This document shows, piece by piece, positions 45,080-54,093 of a stretch of DNA of 64,000 nt. A program made the position numbers and the translations under genes. Positions within the stretch are counted from its first letter, which is position 1. Every line of letters begins with the position of its first letter. Origin of the DNA: Lysobacter avium (lineage in GTDB: Bacteria > Pseudomonadota > Gammaproteobacteria > Xanthomonadales > Xanthomonadaceae); NCBI RefSeq assembly GCF_015209745.1, contig NZ_CP063657.1, forward strand, positions 1-64,000, written 5' to 3'. The notes beneath the pieces were generated by a model that worked only from the letters and a program-made list of their open reading frames with translations, had not been told where the DNA came from and searched no databases.

Positions 45080-46050
45080 CGGTCACCGTGGCGTCGAAGA
45101 TCACGCTCAGCGACCTGCAGCCCAGCGCCGACGACATCACCGGCGACGTGCTCGCGGGACTGTCGGCGACGCCCAAGACGCTGCCCTCGAAGTACTTCTA
45201 CGACGAGCACGGCTCGCGCCTGTTTGAGCAGATCACCCGGGAGCCGGAGTATTACCTGACCCGCGTCGAGCTGGACCTGCTGGAGGCTTCCATGCCTTCC
45301 ATCGCCGAGGCGGTTACGCCGCGCGCTCACGTGGTCGAATACGGCAGCGGCAGCGGGCGCAAGACCCACCTGCTGCTGGACGGGCTGGCCGATCCGGTGG
45401 CCTACACGCCGATCGAGATTTCCCGCACGGCGTTGCTGGCCAGCGTGGAACGTCTGGCCGATGCGTATCCGGACGTGGAAATGCTGCCGGTCTGCGCCGA
45501 CTTCACCCAGCCGGTGCCACTTCCCATCCCGTCGCGCGGCAATGGCCACGTGCTGGTGTTCTTCCCCGGATCGACGTTGGGCAACTTCCTGCCCGCGGAC
45601 GCCGAGCGCCTGCTGCGATCGATGCGCGAGACGATGGGTGCCGGCGGTCAGGCGTTGATCGGCATCGACCTGGACAAGGAGCCGGCGCTGATCGAGGCGG
45701 CCTACAACGACGCCGCCGGGGTCACCGCCGACTTCACCCTCAACCTGCTGGTGCGGCTCAACCGCGACATCGGCAGCGACTTCGACGTGGACTCGTTCGC
45801 TCATCGTGCGGTGTACTCGCGCGAACGCATGCGTATCGAGACGCACCTGGTCAGCCTGCGCGACCAGCAGGTGACCGTGGCCGGCCGGCAGTTCAGTTTC
45901 CTTGACGGCGAGGCGATGGAAGTCGAGTACAGCCACAAGTACACTGACGCCAGCTTCGCCGCGCTGGCCGCGCGCGCCGGCCTGCGCGTCATCGAGCGTT
46001 GGAACGATCCCAAGGGCTGGTTCGGTTTGCGTCTGCTCGCGGCGGCCTGA
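45076..46050 (+). CDS. egtD: L-histidine N-alpha-methyltransferase EgtD
   Basis: EgtD trimethylates histidine to hercynine, the first step in making the antioxidant ergothioneine. The 324-residue protein has LPSKYFYDEHGSRLFEQIT, the SAM loop VVEYGSGSGRKTHLLL, VFFPGSTLGNF and the substrate-binding C-terminal region with YSHKYTDASF. It is translationally coupled to egtB. No egtC (amidohydrolase) or egtE (lyase) lies in the window, so later steps must be encoded elsewhere or handled by other enzymes. Confidence 0.95.
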   Translation: MTVTVASKITLSDLQPSADDITGDVLAGLSATPKTLPSKYFYDEHGSRLFEQITREPEYYLTRVELDLLEASMPSIAEAVTPRAHVVEYGSGSGRKTHLLLDGLADPVAYTPIEISRTALLASVERLADAYPDVEMLPVCADFTQPVPLPIPSRGNGHVLVFFPGSTLGNFLPADAERLLRSMRETMGAGGQALIGIDLDKEPALIEAAYNDAAGVTADFTLNLLVRLNRDIGSDFDVDSFAHRAVYSRERMRIETHLVSLRDQQVTVAGRQFSFLDGEAMEVEYSHKYTDASFAALAARAGLRVIERWNDPKGWFGLRLLAAA

Positions 46051-46140
46051 TCGCCGTAGTCAGGCGTTTCGCCGTGACCTGCCGATCCCGCAGGCGCCGG
46101 GTTCGCAGTTCCTCGACACGACGCTGTGGATGCTCTCGCG

Positions 46141-47217
46141 ATGAGATCACAAGCGTCCGTGTCACCCCCTCCCGAATCGGTCGAGGCGGCCAGCCAGGCC
46201 GGGCTTCGCTACGTTTGCGACGATCATCCCGGTATCGCCCGTCTGCGGGCCGGCAAGGGCTTCCACTATCGCGATGCGGACGGCGATCGCGTCACCGATG
46301 CAAAGACCCTTGCGCGCATCCAGGCGCTGGCGATCCCGCCGGCCTGGACCGAGGTGTGGATCTGCCAGCGGGCGAACGGTCACCTGCAGGCGACCGGGCG
46401 CGACGCGCGCGGCCGCAAGCAGTACCGCTATCACGCCGACTGGAGCCGGATCCGCGGGGACGGCAAATTCGATCGCATCGTCGAGTTCGGGGCGGCCTTG
46501 CCCAGGTTGCGCCGGCACCTGCGCAAGGACCTTGGCGAACCGGGTTTCGGGCGCGACAAGGTATTGGCGATCGTCGTCGCGCTGCTGGCCGATACGCTGG
46601 TGCGGATCGGCAATGACCGCTATGCGCGCAGCAATCGCTCCTTCGGCCTGACAACCCTGCGCAACCGCCATATCGCCTTCCTGCGCGGCGGCCGCGCGCG
46701 CCTGAGCTTCCGCGGCAAGGGCGGTCAGGAGCATGAGATCGAACTTGACGATGCGCGACTGGCGAAGCTGGTCAAGCGTTGCCAGCAACTGCCGGGGCAG
46801 GCACTGTTCCAGTACCGCGACGACGACGGCAGCATCCAGCCGGTCGATTCTGGCGCTGTGAATGACTATCTCCACCGCCGCCTGGGCAACGGCTTCAGCG
46901 CCAAGGACTTCCGCACCTGGGGCGGCACGCTGATCGCGTTTCGTGAGTTGGCAGGCACGCCTGTGCCCGAGCCCGGACCCGGCGGCGAGCCCAGCGAGCG
47001 CGCCCTCGCCCAGGCGCGCAACGCGGTGATCAAGCAGGTCGCCGAGGAACTGGGTAACACCCCGGCGGTGTGTCGCAAGGCCTACATCGACCCGGTGGTC
47101 TTTGATGGCTGGGAGCAGGGCCGGCTGCAGCGTGCCGCCGCCAATGCGCGCGGCGCCCGCCAATGGGAACGCGCTGCGCTGAAGTTCCTCAAGCGCGAGC
47201 ACAAGCGGGCGCGCTAG
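46141..47217 (+). CDS. DNA topoisomerase IB (poxvirus/eukaryote-like)
   Basis: A bacterial type IB topoisomerase, which relaxes supercoils through a 3'-phosphotyrosyl intermediate. From the ATG at 46141 the protein has 358 residues; a GTG at 46126 would add five. The N-terminal domain contains KGFHYRDADGDRVTDAKTLARIQALAIPPAW. Catalytic-domain residues are RIGNDRYARSNRSFGLTTLRNRHI, FRGKGGQEHEIEL with the active Lys, FSAKDFRTWGGT with the second Arg, and the nucleophile Tyr in VCRKAYIDP. The length is that of bacterial homologues. It begins 90 bp after egtD. Confidence 0.92.
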   Translation: MRSQASVSPPPESVEAASQAGLRYVCDDHPGIARLRAGKGFHYRDADGDRVTDAKTLARIQALAIPPAWTEVWICQRANGHLQATGRDARGRKQYRYHADWSRIRGDGKFDRIVEFGAALPRLRRHLRKDLGEPGFGRDKVLAIVVALLADTLVRIGNDRYARSNRSFGLTTLRNRHIAFLRGGRARLSFRGKGGQEHEIELDDARLAKLVKRCQQLPGQALFQYRDDDGSIQPVDSGAVNDYLHRRLGNGFSAKDFRTWGGTLIAFRELAGTPVPEPGPGGEPSERALAQARNAVIKQVAEELGNTPAVCRKAYIDPVVFDGWEQGRLQRAAANARGARQWERAALKFLKREHKRAR

Positions 47218-47283
47218 CACAATCCTTCACCCGGTGTGGTCGCCGACCACGCGACACTCGGCGTCCCGTGTGGAGAAACCACC

Positions 47284-47517
47284 ATGGCGACATGCGATGT
47301 CTGCGGCAACGACTACGACAAGAGCTTCACCGTGAAAACCGTCGACGGCGGCGGAACGTTCGACTCGTTCGAATGCGCGATCCATGCGCTCGCCCCGAAC
47401 TGTTCCCACTGCAAGTGCAAGATCATCGGCCACGGCAGTGAGCATGACGGCAAGATGTACTGCTGCGCGCATTGCGCCCGCAAGTCCGGCGTCATCGGCC
47501 TGGACGATCGGGTCTGA
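47284..47517 (+). CDS. Small Cys-rich zinc-binding protein
   Basis: A 77-residue protein with three Cys pairs: CDVCGNDYD at the N-terminus, CSHCKCKIIGHG in the middle and CCAHCARKSG near the end. Such spacing builds zinc ribbons or knuckles; similar proteins are sometimes annotated as prokaryotic metallothionein-like. The conserved middle part (FDSFECAIHALAPNCSHC) suggests a stable fold, not a simple metal buffer. Function is unknown. It begins 66 bp after the topoisomerase gene. Confidence 0.75.
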   Translation: MATCDVCGNDYDKSFTVKTVDGGGTFDSFECAIHALAPNCSHCKCKIIGHGSEHDGKMYCCAHCARKSGVIGLDDRV

Positions 47518-47562
47518 GACGAGGCAGCCCTGCGCTGAAGCGACCCTGCGCTGAAGCCGCTC

Positions 47563-48042
47563 TCAGGGACCGCTGTAGCTCGCTTCGCTGTCCGGCGGCG
47601 GCTCGATGGCATTCTCGAGCGCTTTCATCGCTTCGGCCGCCAGCGGCAGCAGCGCCCAGAAGGCCACGTTGCGCTCGCGCCATTCAAGCGCTGCCTCATT
47701 GAGGATCGCCACCAAGGTGTCGAACTCCTCCGGCTGCGCGGCGCGCCAGGCGCCGCTATTCGCGATCAGCAGCATGTAGCCCGGCGCCAGCAACCACGAC
47801 AGGTCACCGAGGCAATCGGCCAGCGCATCCCAGTTGCCGCCAAACCAGCCTGGGAATGACAGTCCCCTGGCGATCCGCTCAAGCGCGTCCGCTTTCTCGG
47901 TGCAGCCCGCCAGATCGATTCGCGCGATCGCAAAATCCAGTGACGCGGCGGCCTCCGCCATGGGGCCACTGTCGCGATCATCAATGAAGAACGCCCGGGC
48001 CTGATCGGGCTCGAGCAGCAACGCACGGATGTCGGTGGGCAT
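47563..48042 (-). CDS. Barstar-family ribonuclease inhibitor
   Basis: Barstar proteins bind and block barnase-type RNases in the cytoplasm, protecting the producer. The 159-residue protein has the family core LSFPGWFGGNWDALADCLGDLSWL, with the aromatic and Asp residues that plug the RNase active site. A longer C-terminal helix region ends DSEASYSGP. Its ATG overlaps the stop of the upstream RNase gene (ATGA), which ties the pair together as toxin and inhibitor. Confidence 0.87.
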   Translation of the reverse strand: MPTDIRALLLEPDQARAFFIDDRDSGPMAEAAASLDFAIARIDLAGCTEKADALERIARGLSFPGWFGGNWDALADCLGDLSWLLAPGYMLLIANSGAWRAAQPEEFDTLVAILNEAALEWRERNVAFWALLPLAAEAMKALENAIEPPPDSEASYSGP

Positions 48043-48509
48043 CACGGGGTTACCTCGAATGGGCGGAAGCTGCCGTAGTGGTCGTCGGTGTAGAAGTACT
48101 CCGTCGGCGGATCGCCGCCGGTGACGATCCGCCGCGCGCCCCGGTCGGCTGCGCCCGGCGACGGGACGGTGTATTCGCGGTAGTGGCCGCGCGGCCGCTG
48201 CGGCAGGAGTCGCTCGCGATTCTGGAAGACGCCGTCGTCCTGGCGATACGCGTACGGCCCGCCGCGCGCGATCGCGTCCAGCACGGGGTGGGCCTCTGCG
48301 GGCAGGAACGCGGGATACCGAGGTTGCCCAACCTTCGCCGGAGCGGGCGCGGCAGTGGGTGAGTTGGCGGAGGCAACCGGATCGCCTTCCCTCGCAGGTG
48401 ATTGAACCGTCGGCGGGGACGGCAAGACGGGCGCTTGGCGATACTGGCTCCACGACCACAAGCCGGCCACGATTACAGCGGCGACCAGCCACAACCGAGT
48501 GCGGTCCAT
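48042..48509 (-). CDS. Barnase-like secreted guanyl-specific ribonuclease
   Basis: A 155-residue protein with an N-terminal signal-anchor helix (about 6-18), a Pro/Ala/Ser-rich linker (about 25-62) and a microbial RNase N1/T1 domain. Catalytic residues of barnase have counterparts: Glu112 in HYREYTVPSPG, Arg126-127 in GARRIVTGG and His144 in FYTDDHYGSF. The order RNase then barstar inhibitor, with ATGA overlap, is a classic secreted-toxin arrangement. It could kill competitors or scavenge RNA. The signal may leave it membrane-tethered. Confidence 0.85.
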   Translation of the reverse strand: MDRTRLWLVAAVIVAGLWSWSQYRQAPVLPSPPTVQSPAREGDPVASANSPTAAPAPAKVGQPRYPAFLPAEAHPVLDAIARGGPYAYRQDDGVFQNRERLLPQRPRGHYREYTVPSPGAADRGARRIVTGGDPPTEYFYTDDHYGSFRPFEVTP

Positions 48510-48581
48510 CAGGCACTTCCTTGGTGATTTGACCGGCAGAGTCTACTGCCTGATCGGTGCCGGGCTATCGCGGCGATGGAC

Positions 48582-48887
48582 TCAACCGCAGGTTGCCTGG
48601 TTGATCGCGCCGGCGCTGTTGACGTGCAGGTTGAGGCGGTCGCCGCGATAGTCCAGCGTTACTGCCATGCCGGGCTCGATTACCCGGACGGCGCGGCTGT
48701 AGCTTTCGAACTGGGCGCGCTCGACCACTTCCGGGGTGGCGGCCTGGCCGATCACCCAGCCGATCGTATCCGTGGTGCAGGAATCCGGCCGCTGCTGGGC
48801 CATTGGTGGCGGCATCGTGGTGCAGGCGGCTGCGACAAGAACGAGTGCGGAGGCGGACAGTGCGGCGCGGATCATTGGCTTCTCCAT
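48582..48887 (-). CDS. I78-family peptidase-inhibitor lipoprotein
   Basis: A 101-residue lipoprotein with a type II signal ending LVAAAC (about Cys22). The rest matches the I78 inhibitor family: a Cys-x10-IGQ-like segment (SCTTDTIGWVIGQ), RVIEPGMAVTLDYRGDRLNLHV and a terminal NQATCG, whose two Cys can pair. Members inhibit subtilisin-like serine proteases. The start is the ATG at 48887 or 48875. It stands alone, 72 bp upstream of the RNase gene on the same strand. Confidence 0.8.
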   Translation of the reverse strand: MEKPMIRAALSASALVLVAAACTTMPPPMAQQRPDSCTTDTIGWVIGQAATPEVVERAQFESYSRAVRVIEPGMAVTLDYRGDRLNLHVNSAGAINQATCG

Positions 48888-48924
48888 TCGACGGGCGATC
48901 CTCCTGATCGTGCCCGCGGCGTCG

Positions 48925-49860
48925 TTAGGATGCGGTAAACACCTCGCCGGCAGCTTCCGCCTCAGCGTCCACCAGTCGCAGGATCAGCCTCGCCAGCGTC
49001 ACCACGTCCTGGTGGTTGTGGGCGCACACCCGGCGCAGCAGCGAGGACGGGCCGCCGCGCAGGTAGGAAAGCCACGCCGCCGGTGCTTCCGAGCCGGGCA
49101 GGTCGTCCTCGCGGACGATGCCGAGCAGCTCGCGCTCGATGGTCGCCAGACGGCAGTTTTCCCAGACCCCGCGGTAGCGCCGTCGGGTCGGAAACAGCAG
49201 GTCGACGTGGTCCAGGCCGGTGATCGGATCGTCCATCCGTGCCAGCCGGTAGCGCGTCTTCAGCAGCGGCGCGTCGTAGCAGCGGCCGTTGTAGCTCGAC
49301 AGGACGGTGTTCGGCCCGAGCCAGTCGGTGAAGGTCTGCAGCATCAAAGGCTCGGCGGCCAGGGTCGTGATCAGCAACTGGCGGATGCGCAGGCCGTCGC
49401 CATGGACCGGGTCATGATGCCAGTCGGCCGCACCGATCTGAAATGCACGGGTTCCGGTACCTCCGGCCAGACCGGTGGTCTCGGTGTCGAAAAAGAGCAG
49501 CTCGCGCGGATCAACCGCTTCGCCGTGGCGCTTGGCAAAGTCCAGCGCCAGCGTAGTGGCCGGCGCGGGGAAGGCGACGTGCGACTGGATCATGCGCAGG
49601 CCGGGTGCGATTTCCTCCCCCGGCAGCGCGCGGTCGATCGGGCCGGTGGGGTAATTCATGTAGGCGGGCTTGCGCTCGCGAACGCCCAGCAGCCGGCGCA
49701 GCGATTCGATCGATGTGTTGCGCGTCGGCGCAGGGCCGGCAGCGGCTGCGTCTACCGCTCGGGGAGCTGCCGCCGTCACTGCCGGCCGAGTTGGCGTCCC
49801 TCGGACCTGACCACCGGCCTGCCTCCGCAACGCGCGCAACTTGTCCGGATTGATGCTCAC
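48925..49860 (-). CDS. MrfB/YprB-like DEDD exonuclease
   Basis: A 311-residue RNase H-like 3'-5' exonuclease. Exonuclease motif I reads FFDTETTGLAGG, motif II lies at SSYNGRCYDAPLLK, and motif III at CAHNHQDVVTLARL, giving the DEDD metal-binding set. In Bacillus subtilis the homologue MrfB works with the helicase MrfA to excise mitomycin C adducts independently of UvrABC. Here its ATG overlaps the stop of the helicase gene by 4 bp, so the pair is conserved and coupled. An N-terminal Arg/Ala-rich segment of about 50 residues is poorly structured. Confidence 0.85.
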   Translation of the reverse strand: MSINPDKLRALRRQAGGQVRGTPTRPAVTAAAPRAVDAAAAGPAPTRNTSIESLRRLLGVRERKPAYMNYPTGPIDRALPGEEIAPGLRMIQSHVAFPAPATTLALDFAKRHGEAVDPRELLFFDTETTGLAGGTGTRAFQIGAADWHHDPVHGDGLRIRQLLITTLAAEPLMLQTFTDWLGPNTVLSSYNGRCYDAPLLKTRYRLARMDDPITGLDHVDLLFPTRRRYRGVWENCRLATIERELLGIVREDDLPGSEAPAAWLSYLRGGPSSLLRRVCAHNHQDVVTLARLILRLVDAEAEAAGEVFTAS

Positions 49861-52355
49861 GCCTCGGTCGCCTCCAGTGATTCTTTAGCCTGCAGCAACT
49901 CCAGCACCCGCAGCGCCAGCGACTTGGGCGTGGCCTCGTCGCCGCCCTCGTCCGCCGCCAGGATGGGACCGACACAGGCCGGGCAGCCGGACCTGCAGTC
50001 GCAACGCCCGACCAGTTCGGACGCGCGCCGGACCAACTCGGCTTGGCGGTTCCACAGCGGCTCGCTGAGACCCACGCCGCCGGGGAAGTTGTCGTAGAGA
50101 TAGATCGTCGGTACGAACTGGCGCACCTCGATCATCTCCTCGTTGGCGTGGGTCAGGCGGTGGTTGGTGTCCTCGTCATCCAGGATGCTGCTGTCCTCGA
50201 TCCCGCGCAGGGTGCCGCGGCCTTTGTTGTCGGCAGTCGCAAACCACGCGCCATCGCCGTTGCCGATCGCCTTCTGCAGGTCGCGCGCGTCGGCCATCAC
50301 CGCCACCGTGGCCACGACGTGGAGCGCGTAACCGGCGCCCAGGAAGCCGTCCAGCGCATCCTGCCGCGACGAAAACCACGCCAGCAGCGTCGCCTGCGGC
50401 AACTGCCACCAGGCCGCGGTGGTGTGCAGCTCCTGGTCGGGCAGGTTGACCGGGCCGTAGCCGATGTTCTCGTGGGTGTAGTAGCGGATCTTCTTGTACC
50501 CCGACACCCGGCGCACCACGTGCACCTCCCCGTGGCTGGCTTCGCCGCGGCCGGCCGCCTCGCCCTCGAAACGCTCCAGCACCTTCAGCTTGGTGTAGTC
50601 GATGGAGTCGGTGTAGTAGTCGACAAAGGTGCGCACCACGTAAGCCTTGCGGCCTTCCCAGTCCAGCCGCTCGACCTGGAAGGGCGTGGACTGGACCATG
50701 TGGATCGCGCCCTCGTACAGGGTCAGCGCGGCGGCCGAGTAGTCGACCTCGGCGATGATCTGCTGCTTGCCGCCGGTTTTGTCGACGACCACGAAGTTGC
50801 CATCGGCGACCGCACGCAGCGACACCGATCCGGCGGGATAGCTGTCGGCGATCCACTCCCAGCGATCGCCTTCCCTGTGCACCACGTCGGTCTCGGCCAG
50901 CGCCTCCAGGAACACGTCCGGATCGATCGGACCGAAGCCCTCGCCGACCACGAACGGCAGCTCGAAGGCCGCGCAGCGGATGTGGTCGAACAGGATCAGC
51001 GGCTGGTCCGGCGCGACGCGCGCGTGTTCCGGCGACGCATCGGCGAAGAAGTCCGGATGCCGCACCACGTACTGGTCCAGCGGCTGCGAGCTGGCGACCA
51101 GCACGCCCAGAGCCGGTTGCTGGCGACGACCGGCGCGGCCGAAGCGCTGCCAGGTCGCTGCCACCGAGCCCGGATAGCCGTTGAGCACCACCACGTCGAG
51201 CGCGCCGATGTCCACGCCCAGCTCCAGCGCGGAGGTCGAGATGATGCCGTCGATGTTGCCCACGCGCATGTCGCGCTCGGCCGCGCGGCGCTCGGTGGGC
51301 AGGTAACCGCCGCGATAGGCACGGATGCGGGCCGGCTTGCGCGGATCGTGGTCGAAGATGTCCTTCAGGTACTTGGTCAGTACCTCGACCATCAGCCGAC
51401 TTTGCGCGAACACCAGCGTCTTCAGGCCGCTCTTGATCGCGATGCGGGCGATGCGGTTGCTCTGCGAACGCGCCGAGGCGCGCAGGCCCAGATCGGCGTT
51501 CACGACCGGCGGATTCCACAGCAGCACGTGCTTGTCGCCGCTGGGCGCACCGGACTCGGTGATGGCCGTGACCGGTGCTTCAATCAATGCCTCGCAGTGC
51601 GCCTGCGGGTTGCCGATGGTCGCCGAGCAGAGGATGAATTGCGGGCTGACGCCATAGAACGCGCAGATCCGCTTGAGCCGGCGCAGCACGTTGGTCACGT
51701 GACTGCCGAACACCCCGCGGTAGGTGTGCACCTCGTCGATGACGACATAGCGCAGGTTCTCGAAGAACTGCGCCCACTTGGTGTGATGCGGCAGGATCGC
51801 CTGGTGCAGCATGTCGGGGTTGCTGACCACGATATCGCCGTGCAGGCGGATCGCCTGGCGGGCGTCGCCGGGGGTATCGCCGTCGAAGGTGAACGCCTTG
51901 ACCCCCAGGTCGCCGGCGCGATTGAGCTCCAGCAGTTCGGCGACCTGGTCCTGGGCGAGCGCCTTGGTCGGGAACAGGTACAGCGCCTTGGCCTTGCCCG
52001 TCATCGCCGCACTCATCACCGGCAGGGTGTAGCAAAGCGACTTGCCCGAGGCAGTCGGGGTCACGATGGCGACGTGCTCACCGCGCTGCGTGGCGTCCCA
52101 CGCCTCGGCCTGGTGCGAGTACAGCTGCTCGATGCCGCGGTCCTTGAGTGCTGACTTCAATGCCGCCGGCACATCCTCCGGAATCGGCGCGTAGGCGCCC
52201 TCGCGACCGGGAATGGTAAAACTGCCGGTGATCCGGTCCGCGTAGCGCCGCTCCAGCCGCTGACCCAGCAATGCGCCATCGCGGGACGGGCGACCGTCGG
52301 TGGTCGACAGCGCCTGTTCGCTGGCGGCGGTGCGGGGAGCAAGAGCGTAGGACAT
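49857..52355 (-). CDS. MrfA/YprA-like DEAD/DEAH helicase with zinc-binding C-terminus
   Basis: An 832-residue superfamily 2 helicase. Motifs: TPTASGKSLCY (Walker A), VIDEVHTYRG (DEVH), CSATIGNP (motif III), TSALELGVDIG and QRFGRAGRR (motif VI). The C-terminal DUF1998-like region ends with the Cys cluster CDCRSGCPAC, which binds metal in MrfA. MrfA with MrfB repairs bulky and crosslinking DNA damage in B. subtilis. The start is MSYALAP at 52355; ATGs at 52364 and 52391 are alternatives. Upstream, 52356-52535 shows no gene. Confidence 0.87.
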   Translation of the reverse strand: MSYALAPRTAASEQALSTTDGRPSRDGALLGQRLERRYADRITGSFTIPGREGAYAPIPEDVPAALKSALKDRGIEQLYSHQAEAWDATQRGEHVAIVTPTASGKSLCYTLPVMSAAMTGKAKALYLFPTKALAQDQVAELLELNRAGDLGVKAFTFDGDTPGDARQAIRLHGDIVVSNPDMLHQAILPHHTKWAQFFENLRYVVIDEVHTYRGVFGSHVTNVLRRLKRICAFYGVSPQFILCSATIGNPQAHCEALIEAPVTAITESGAPSGDKHVLLWNPPVVNADLGLRASARSQSNRIARIAIKSGLKTLVFAQSRLMVEVLTKYLKDIFDHDPRKPARIRAYRGGYLPTERRAAERDMRVGNIDGIISTSALELGVDIGALDVVVLNGYPGSVAATWQRFGRAGRRQQPALGVLVASSQPLDQYVVRHPDFFADASPEHARVAPDQPLILFDHIRCAAFELPFVVGEGFGPIDPDVFLEALAETDVVHREGDRWEWIADSYPAGSVSLRAVADGNFVVVDKTGGKQQIIAEVDYSAAALTLYEGAIHMVQSTPFQVERLDWEGRKAYVVRTFVDYYTDSIDYTKLKVLERFEGEAAGRGEASHGEVHVVRRVSGYKKIRYYTHENIGYGPVNLPDQELHTTAAWWQLPQATLLAWFSSRQDALDGFLGAGYALHVVATVAVMADARDLQKAIGNGDGAWFATADNKGRGTLRGIEDSSILDDEDTNHRLTHANEEMIEVRQFVPTIYLYDNFPGGVGLSEPLWNRQAELVRRASELVGRCDCRSGCPACVGPILAADEGGDEATPKSLALRVLELLQAKESLEATEA

Positions 52356-52535
52356 GGCGGCCATCGTGATGAAAGGGCGCCATGGGAGCATGAGGCGGTC
52401 TCAGTGGGTGAGACGGTGGACCCGCCGCCGAAAGGTGGGCCACTTCCTACTCTCACCAGTGCGTGGTCCTCCAGCACATAGGACGATCCCGCGTCCTGCA
52501 GGACCACCCTGACCTCGGCCGGCTCAATGCCGCCA

Positions 52536-53102
52536 CTATTCTATGACTATGCGGTTGCTGTCAGAAACCTTTACCTTATGCAGGACTATGTTGAAATCAG
52601 GAGGCGCTGTAGATTTAAATTCCGCGATATACGGAGCCGGCAGGAGATTAACAGCGTGCTTAGGATGGTCGCCACTGTCCGAAACCAATGAGATGTCGCT
52701 TAGACAGCTCTGCAAAAGTATGTGGTCCACAAGAGTCGCGGTTTTGCCGTCGATCCCGATCAGCAGTAGATAATCTTCATATCCAGCACCGCATCGCCCT
52801 TCCGGATTGTCGGCATCAGAACTCATCCGAACGATCGCTGAAAACGCGTGCAATCCGTCACGTGTGCGGAACTCGTCAGTCAGTGAGAATGCCTCTTCGG
52901 CTTCTGCCAGATAACTGATAAGTTCCTTGTCGGCGTAAAGGATATTTTCGTTTATCCGTGAATGCTCGTGCAGCGAAGGGTTCTTGTCATAGGAGATGTT
53001 AATTTCCGTCCCGGCTGGCAGGTGAAATATATAGTGCGGCAGTTGAGGATGTTGGACGCATCCTGCACAGAGTAATGCAATCGACAGGATTCTAGTCTTC
53101 AT
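52536..53102 (-). CDS. Lipoprotein, probable immunity protein of the T6SS effector
   Basis: A 188-residue lipoprotein of no recognised family. The start at 53102 gives MKTRILSIALLCAGC with a lipobox at Cys15. The mature protein is acidic and rich in Asp, Ser and Ile, and includes GRCGAGYEDYLLLIGIDGKTATLV. It overlaps the end of the effector gene by 11 bp and uses AT-rich codons unlike the genes on either side. A cell-wall effector delivered to the periplasm calls for a periplasmic inhibitor, and an outer- or inner-membrane lipoprotein fits. Immunity function is inferred from position and localisation. Confidence 0.6.
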   Translation of the reverse strand: MKTRILSIALLCAGCVQHPQLPHYIFHLPAGTEINISYDKNPSLHEHSRINENILYADKELISYLAEAEEAFSLTDEFRTRDGLHAFSAIVRMSSDADNPEGRCGAGYEDYLLLIGIDGKTATLVDHILLQSCLSDISLVSDSGDHPKHAVNLLPAPYIAEFKSTAPPDFNIVLHKVKVSDSNRIVIE

Positions 53103-54093
53103 CGAGGTGATCTGCATAGCATATGCCGGTATATTTCCACTTGTTAGCCGCTGCCTTGTCTCTCTTGGGGTTTGCATACGTGGCCTTATCCCGAGTGCGC
53201 AGCTCTGCTGCTGTTTTACCTTCGTTCTCCGTATGTGTAATATCCCAACCTATATTGCCGGTTCTAGAGTCACAGAGGATATCTTCGTTACGCTCCCATT
53301 TTCCTGTCGCTTCGTTCCACCGATGATACGCACCCCCGTTCCAACGCGACCAAGTTTCCAACTCTAACTGTTTAGTCGTATAGGATCGCGAGTTCTTTCC
53401 CAAGAAGCTCTTGGCAGCCCTTTGTTTTTCTTGATACAAGGCGCAGCCGCCTTTGATATTTTCCTTCCAGTTCCATATTTGTTCGAAGTCTGGAACGGGG
53501 TTGGTCATCTGCGTGAGCCCATATCCTCCATCAAATGAAAGTAGAGGCTCGCCATCCGCCTCAATGAAGTTTTTGAAGGAGCTTTCTTTGTCGATTATTT
53601 TATCAAAGCCAGCCACATTGGATATTTCCTGCAAATAGCTCAGGACCCGTTCCGCTCCAGGGTTTTTTCCTCTTATGTGAACTGACCGTTCGAAGCTTTG
53701 AGTGCCGGCGTCAACCTTTACTGTTAGCTTTCCACCCACCACCTTTTCTCCGAGGTTGGCGATCCATTTTTTATCCTCTGAAGCATGCTTTCCACTTTCT
53801 GAAAGCGTTCGAATTGTTTTTTCTTTTCTCGCACCTGTTTCACGGGTACGCTGTCTGGCTTCCCAAGTGAGTTGCCATGACCATTTATAAGGTGCCGCCG
53901 CATCTGTCTCGATCTCAAATTGAATCGTTGGGAATACAGCGTCTTCACTTATAAAATAGACCTTCTGAGCGGTCGGCGAAATCCACTTTCCTTTATCTGT
54001 CGTAACTATCACCTTCACGAGCGAGTTGGGCTGCGAATTTGTAGCGGCTGATTGCGGCGCGGTCCGCGTGGACGGTGTCCTGATTTTATTCAT
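53092..54093 (-). CDS. Lytic-transglycosylase-like T6SS effector
   Basis: A 333-residue protein with no signal peptide. Residues about 25-140 look like a beta-rich domain; the C-terminal half resembles lysozyme/lytic transglycosylases. Glu170 in IIDKESSF is the candidate catalytic acid, followed by the GGYGLTQMTNP motif (189-199), close to the SLT core G-x-x-GLxQ. Its ATG overlaps the vgrG stop by 4 bp, so it is probably a VgrG cargo delivered to the periplasm to cut peptidoglycan. AT-rich codon use marks it as foreign relative to the chromosome. Cargo status is inferred. Confidence 0.7.
   Translation of the reverse strand: MNKIRTPSTRTAPQSAATNSQPNSLVKVIVTTDKGKWISPTAQKVYFISEDAVFPTIQFEIETDAAAPYKWSWQLTWEARQRTRETGARKEKTIRTLSESGKHASEDKKWIANLGEKVVGGKLTVKVDAGTQSFERSVHIRGKNPGAERVLSYLQEISNVAGFDKIIDKESSFKNFIEADGEPLLSFDGGYGLTQMTNPVPDFEQIWNWKENIKGGCALYQEKQRAAKSFLGKNSRSYTTKQLELETWSRWNGGAYHRWNEATGKWERNEDILCDSRTGNIGWDITHTENEGKTAAELRTRDKATYANPKRDKAAANKWKYTGICYADHLDED

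Noticed and set aside
50043..52154. 703-codon plus-strand frame opposite the MrfA-like helicase
   Set aside because: Antisense shadow without motifs; every helicase motif is present on the minus strand.
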